From Actinoplanes subtropicus (GTDB taxonomy: Bacteria > Actinomycetota > Actinomycetes > Mycobacteriales > Micromonosporaceae): a stretch of DNA of 64,000 nt. Below the pieces are notes generated by a model, which was not told the origin of the DNA, did no database searches, and saw only the letters and a list, made by a program, of their open reading frames with translations. Shown here in pieces: positions 61,124 through 64,000 of this stretch; positions within the stretch are counted from its first letter, which is position 1, and each line of letters begins with the position of its first letter. The stretch lies in NCBI RefSeq assembly GCF_000721705.1, contig NZ_JOJL01000001.1, positions 1-64,000 of the forward strand, in the 5' to 3' direction. The position numbers and the translations under genes were made by a program.

Positions 61124-62067
61124 GCGGGTGCGGCGAAGCCCAGCGGCGCCGGCGCCGCGGTGGATGCCACCGCGATGCGGGCGGCCAGCGCCGAGTTGCG
61201 CAGGATGATCCGCACGTTCACCGCGAGGCTCTGCCCCTCGGTGCTCTCGTGGAAGTGGGACAGCAGGAACGGGGTGACCGCCTTGCCGGTGATGTGCTCC
61301 TTGGCCAGCAGCTCGAGGCCCTCTGCCAGGGTGCGGTCGTGCAGCGCCGGGTCCAGCTGCTCGTCCGTGGGCAGCGGGTTGGCCACGATCAGCGCGCCGG
61401 CCCCGACGCCCTGGTCGGCCCGGGCCCGGATCACGTCGGCGACCTGGTCGGGCGAGTCGAGCTGCCAGTCGATGTCGAAGCCGCCGTCGGTGATGAAGAA
61501 GCCGGGAAACCGCTTCGTGCCGTAGCCCGCGACCGCGACGCCGAGCGTCTCCAGCCGCTCCAGCGTGGCGCCCACGTCGAGGATCGACTTGACCCCGGCG
61601 CAGACCACGACGATCGGGGTGCGGGCCAGCGTGCCCAGGTCGGCCGACTCGTCGAAGGTGACGCTCGCCTCCCGGTGCACCCCGCCCAGGCCGCCGGTGG
61701 CGAACACGCCGATCTCGGCGGCCGCGGCGACCGCGCTGGTGGCGGCGACCGTGGTGGCGCCGTCGGCCCGGCGGGCGGCGGCCACGGCCAGGTCGCGCAC
61801 GCTCAGCTTGGCCACGCCCTCGGCCAGCGCGAGGTGCTGGATCTGGTCGTCGTCGAGGCCGACCACCAGCTCGCCGCCGATCATGCCGATCGTCGCCGGC
61901 ACCGCGCCGTTGTCCCGGACGGTCTGCTCGATCTCCCGCGCCACCCGCAGGTTGTCCGGGTGCGGCAGGCCGTGCGAGATGATCGTGCTCTCCAGCGCGA
62001 CCAGCGGCCGGCCGTCCCGGCGGGCACGGGTCACATGCTCGCCGTATCGAATCGCGAAGTCAGTCAC
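61120..62067 (-). CDS. psuG: Pseudouridine-5'-phosphate glycosidase
   Basis: 315 residues. Breaks the C-C glycosidic bond of pseudouridine-5'-phosphate. Family motifs: VALESTIISHGLPHPDNLRV (about 24-43), the Thr/Gly loop TIGMIGGELVVGL, FATGGLGGVHR and CAGVKSILDVGATLE. Start GTG 62067 gives the standard N-terminus; the frame is open upstream but without a ribosome site. A TACGGT -10 element 6 nt before GTG suggests a leaderless message. Confidence 0.94.
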   Translation of the reverse strand: MTDFAIRYGEHVTRARRDGRPLVALESTIISHGLPHPDNLRVAREIEQTVRDNGAVPATIGMIGGELVVGLDDDQIQHLALAEGVAKLSVRDLAVAAARRADGATTVAATSAVAAAAEIGVFATGGLGGVHREASVTFDESADLGTLARTPIVVVCAGVKSILDVGATLERLETLGVAVAGYGTKRFPGFFITDGGFDIDWQLDSPDQVADVIRARADQGVGAGALIVANPLPTDEQLDPALHDRTLAEGLELLAKEHITGKAVTPFLLSHFHESTEGQSLAVNVRIILRNSALAARIAVASTAAPAPLGFAAPA

Positions 62068-62079
62068 GACGCAACCGTA
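62068..62079 (-). promoter_or_regulatory. -10 element of a leaderless psuG promoter
   Basis: On the minus strand TACGGT (62079-62074), TGCGTC, then the psuG GTG. The block TACGGTTGCGTCGTG differs from that before miaA at two positions. No clear -35. Confidence 0.4.
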
Positions 62080-62190
62080 CGGTGCCGTTGGACCCGCCCG
62101 CTGTGAGGTGTCAGACTTGCTGGTTGGAGCTTCGAACCCTCCGCCGCGCTGGGGGCGACGGCGGTAAGACTTACTGAAGGGCAGACTGTC

Positions 62191-62409
62191 GTGACGACGC
62201 AGATTCTGGAGCGGCCGGAGACCAAGGACGCCGATACCGGTCCGGAGATGTTCCATTACGTCCGCAAGGAGAAGATCGCCGAGAGCGCGGTCATGGGCAC
62301 CTTCGTCGTGGCGCTCTGCGGGGAGAAGTTCCCGGTGACCAAGACGCCGAAGCCCGGCTCCCCGGTCTGCCCGCAGTGCAAGGAGATCTACGAGGCGATG
62401 AACCACTGA
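62191..62409 (+). CDS. DUF3039 small zinc-ribbon-like protein
   Basis: 72 residues. Ends with CPQCKEIYEAM and has one more Cys (ALCGEKFPVT), so a three- or four-ligand metal site is plausible. Whole length matches DUF3039, universal in actinobacteria and usually next to the helicase seen here. GTG 62191 follows AAGGG. Function unknown. Confidence 0.88.
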   Translation: MTTQILERPETKDADTGPEMFHYVRKEKIAESAVMGTFVVALCGEKFPVTKTPKPGSPVCPQCKEIYEAMNH

Positions 62410-63017
62410 GCGGTTACGGCCTGCTCGTCGGTGATCTGATCGGCGTCGCGGTCTTCGCCGCCTCCGGCGCGTCGGCCGCGATCGCCAAGCGCCTCGACCT
62501 GTTCGGCGTCGGATTCGTCGGGTTCGTCGCCGCGCTCGGTGGGGGCATCCTGCGCGACCTGGTGATCGGCGCGGTCCCGCCGCTGGCCTTCGCCGATTGG
62601 CGGTACGCGGTGACCGCGGTCCTCGCCTCGGTCGCCGTCTTCCGGCTGCACCCCCAACTGTCCCGGCTGCGGCGCACGGTGCTGCTGCTGGACGCGGCCG
62701 GGCTGGGCCTGTTCACGGTCACCGGCACGCTCAAGGCGCTGAACGCGGGCGTGCCACCGGTCGGCGCCTGCCTTGTCGGAATGTTGACCGCGATCGGCGG
62801 CGGCCTCGCCCGTGACCTGCTGACCGGCGAGATCCCGGTGGTGCTGCAGCGCGACATCTACGCGGTGGCCTCGCTCGGCGGCGCGATCCTCGTCACGATT
62901 CTGCACGGTGTGGGTCTGGCCGGTCCGATCTCGACGGTGGCCGCGGCCGTGCTCATCACGGGTGTGCGGCTGCTCGCCCTCTATCGGAGGTGGTCCGCGC
63001 CGATCGCCGTGCCGTGA
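62376..63017 (+). CDS. TRIC/UPF0126-family membrane protein
   Basis: 213 residues from GTG 62376, six to seven membrane helices. Two repeats with GGGILRDLVIG and GGGLARDLLTG (Gly-rich, Arg-Asp) are the signature of the trimeric intracellular cation channel/UPF0126 (YadS/YicG) family; bacterial members have been linked to cation or glycine transport. The start is uncertain: GTG 62376 overlaps DUF3039 by 34 nt, whereas CTG 62406 would give a 4-nt CTGA overlap and the usual short N-terminus. Confidence 0.82.
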   Translation: MQGDLRGDEPLSGYGLLVGDLIGVAVFAASGASAAIAKRLDLFGVGFVGFVAALGGGILRDLVIGAVPPLAFADWRYAVTAVLASVAVFRLHPQLSRLRRTVLLLDAAGLGLFTVTGTLKALNAGVPPVGACLVGMLTAIGGGLARDLLTGEIPVVLQRDIYAVASLGGAILVTILHGVGLAGPISTVAAAVLITGVRLLALYRRWSAPIAVP

Positions 63018-63068
63018 GCCGTCTGTGGCTATGCTGGCGTTTCTTGTCCGGGACCTGAAGGGATGTTC

Positions 63069-64000
63069 GTGAGCCCGCCACCGCCGGATCTCGAGACCTT
63101 TCCGCCCCTGCGGGCCTGGCAGCGCAAAGCCCTGGTGGAGTATCTGCGCCGTCGCTCCGACGACTTCATGGCGGTGGCGACGCCGGGCGCCGGCAAGACC
63201 ACCTTCGCCCTCCGGATCGCCGCCGAACTGCTGGCCGACGGCACCGTCGAGGCGGTGACCGTGGTCTGCCCCACCGAGCACCTCAAGTCTCAGTGGGCGG
63301 CCGCCGCCGGCCGGGTCGGCATCCAGCTCGACCCCACCTTCCGCAACTCGGACGTGCACTCGTCCCGCGACTTCCACGGCGCGGTGCTCACCTACGCCCA
63401 GGTCGGCATGGCCCCGGCGGTGCACCGGCGGCGGACGATGACCCGGAACACGTTCGTCATCCTGGACGAGATCCACCACGCCGGCGACTCGCGTACCTGG
63501 GGCGACGGGGTGAAGTCCGCGTTCGAGGAGGCGACCCGCCGGCTGATGCTGACCGGCACCCCGTTCCGCTCGGACGAGAACCCGATCCCGTTCGTCACCT
63601 ACGAGCGCGGCGAGGACGGCCTGCAAAGATCCAAGGCCGATTCGGTGTACGGGTACTCCGACGCGCTGCGTGACCGGGTCGTGCGGCCGGTGCTGTTCAT
63701 GGCGTACTCCGGCGAGACCCGCTGGCGTACCAACGCCGGGGACGAGCTGGCCGCCCGCCTCGGCGAGCCGATGACCAAGGATCTGATCGCGCAGGCCTGG
63801 CGTACCGCGCTGGACCACCGCGGCGACTGGATGCCGCAGGTGATGCGGGCGGCCGACGCCCGGCTGTCCCGGCTGCGCGAGCACGGGATGACCGACGCCG
63901 GGGGCCTGGTCATCGCCAGCGACCAGCAGACCGCCCGGGCGTACGCGAAGCTCCTGCACGAGATCAGCGGGCAGCCGGCCGTGGTCGTGCTCTCCGACGA
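63069..64000 (+). CDS. DEAD/DEAH-box superfamily II helicase (3' end outside window)
   Basis: 310 codons are visible to the window edge. Q-like LRAWQRKALVEYL, motif I TPGAGKTT (38-45), motif II LDEIHH, motif III LTGTPFRSD and the start of the second RecA-like lobe (GGLVIASDQQTARAYAKLLH) identify an SF2 helicase of the DEAH/type III restriction-like branch common next to DUF3039. GTG 63069 lies 6 nt after AAGGGA; ATG 63063 is too close to that site. Probable role in nucleic-acid remodelling; target unknown. Confidence 0.88.
   Translation, partial: MSPPPPDLETFPPLRAWQRKALVEYLRRRSDDFMAVATPGAGKTTFALRIAAELLADGTVEAVTVVCPTEHLKSQWAAAAGRVGIQLDPTFRNSDVHSSRDFHGAVLTYAQVGMAPAVHRRRTMTRNTFVILDEIHHAGDSRTWGDGVKSAFEEATRRLMLTGTPFRSDENPIPFVTYERGEDGLQRSKADSVYGYSDALRDRVVRPVLFMAYSGETRWRTNAGDELAARLGEPMTKDLIAQAWRTALDHRGDWMPQVMRAADARLSRLREHGMTDAGGLVIASDQQTARAYAKLLHEISGQPAVVVLSD

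Overview
The window is high-GC actinobacterial DNA. The pattern points to Micromonosporaceae, most likely an Actinoplanes-like, zoospore-forming genus. Supporting points are the very GC-rich third codon positions, the frequent GTG/TTG starts, the linked lexA / LysM protein / nrdR / nrdJ block, a GlnR-type nitrogen regulator, DUF3039, DUF3099 and DUF349 proteins, and chemotaxis-signalling genes, which are rare outside motile actinomycetes. The genus is an inference. No rRNA, tRNA, insertion sequence, prophage or CRISPR array was found.

Layout. 1-615: tail of a membrane-anchored protein. 981-8164: RNase Y, an MFS exporter with a divergent ArsR-type regulator, and a glutamate-type ABC importer (gluABCD order, minus strand). 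8286-18611: housekeeping block with miaB, a LysR/PLP-lyase pair, a DUF349 protein, miaA, dapF, an ACT-domain malic enzyme and hflX. 18668-25520: a secreted/membrane protein with a Gly/Pro/Gln-rich tail, then the SOS and dNTP block lexA, LysM protein, nrdR, nrdJ. 25783-27358: three small membrane-stress genes. 27419-34593: a five-gene glycan operon in which every junction is a 4-nt overlap, ending in a flippase fused to a pyruvyltransferase. 34909-37863: LacI regulator and divergent GH127 arabinofuranosidase. 37891-41637: hydrolase with HTH protein, lipoprotein, DtxR/IdeR regulator and GlnR. 41684-48515: DUF1990 protein, AcuC deacetylase with a Pat-type acetyltransferase, dtd, Spo0M and a sigma factor. 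48516-55732: an accessory stretch rich in tandem repeats that holds a phosphotransferase, a FtsX-type ABC exporter and a NarL-type two-component system. 55875-59707: an HhH-GPD protein and a frameshifted MCP-CheA locus with a small STAS-like protein. 59775-64000: DUF3099, psuK-psuG, DUF3039, a TRIC-type membrane protein and the start of a DEAD/DEAH helicase.

Most notable: (i) a primary-like sigma factor lacking sigma region 3 (47640-48515); (ii) a response regulator whose open frame begins with about 190 residues of tandem repeats (54518-55080); (iii) a soluble double-MCP module joined to an HPt-less CheA across two frame breaks in the same GCC|TG context; (iv) a Wzx-like flippase fused to a pyruvyltransferase; (v) 71-bp, roughly 90% identical repeats flanking glnR; (vi) DnaA boxes and dyads in the nrdR-nrdJ leader. 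Several genes (miaA, psuG, the histidine kinase, the HTH gene at 39257) lack a Shine-Dalgarno sequence but carry a TANNNT element about 7 nt before the start codon, which suggests leaderless transcripts.
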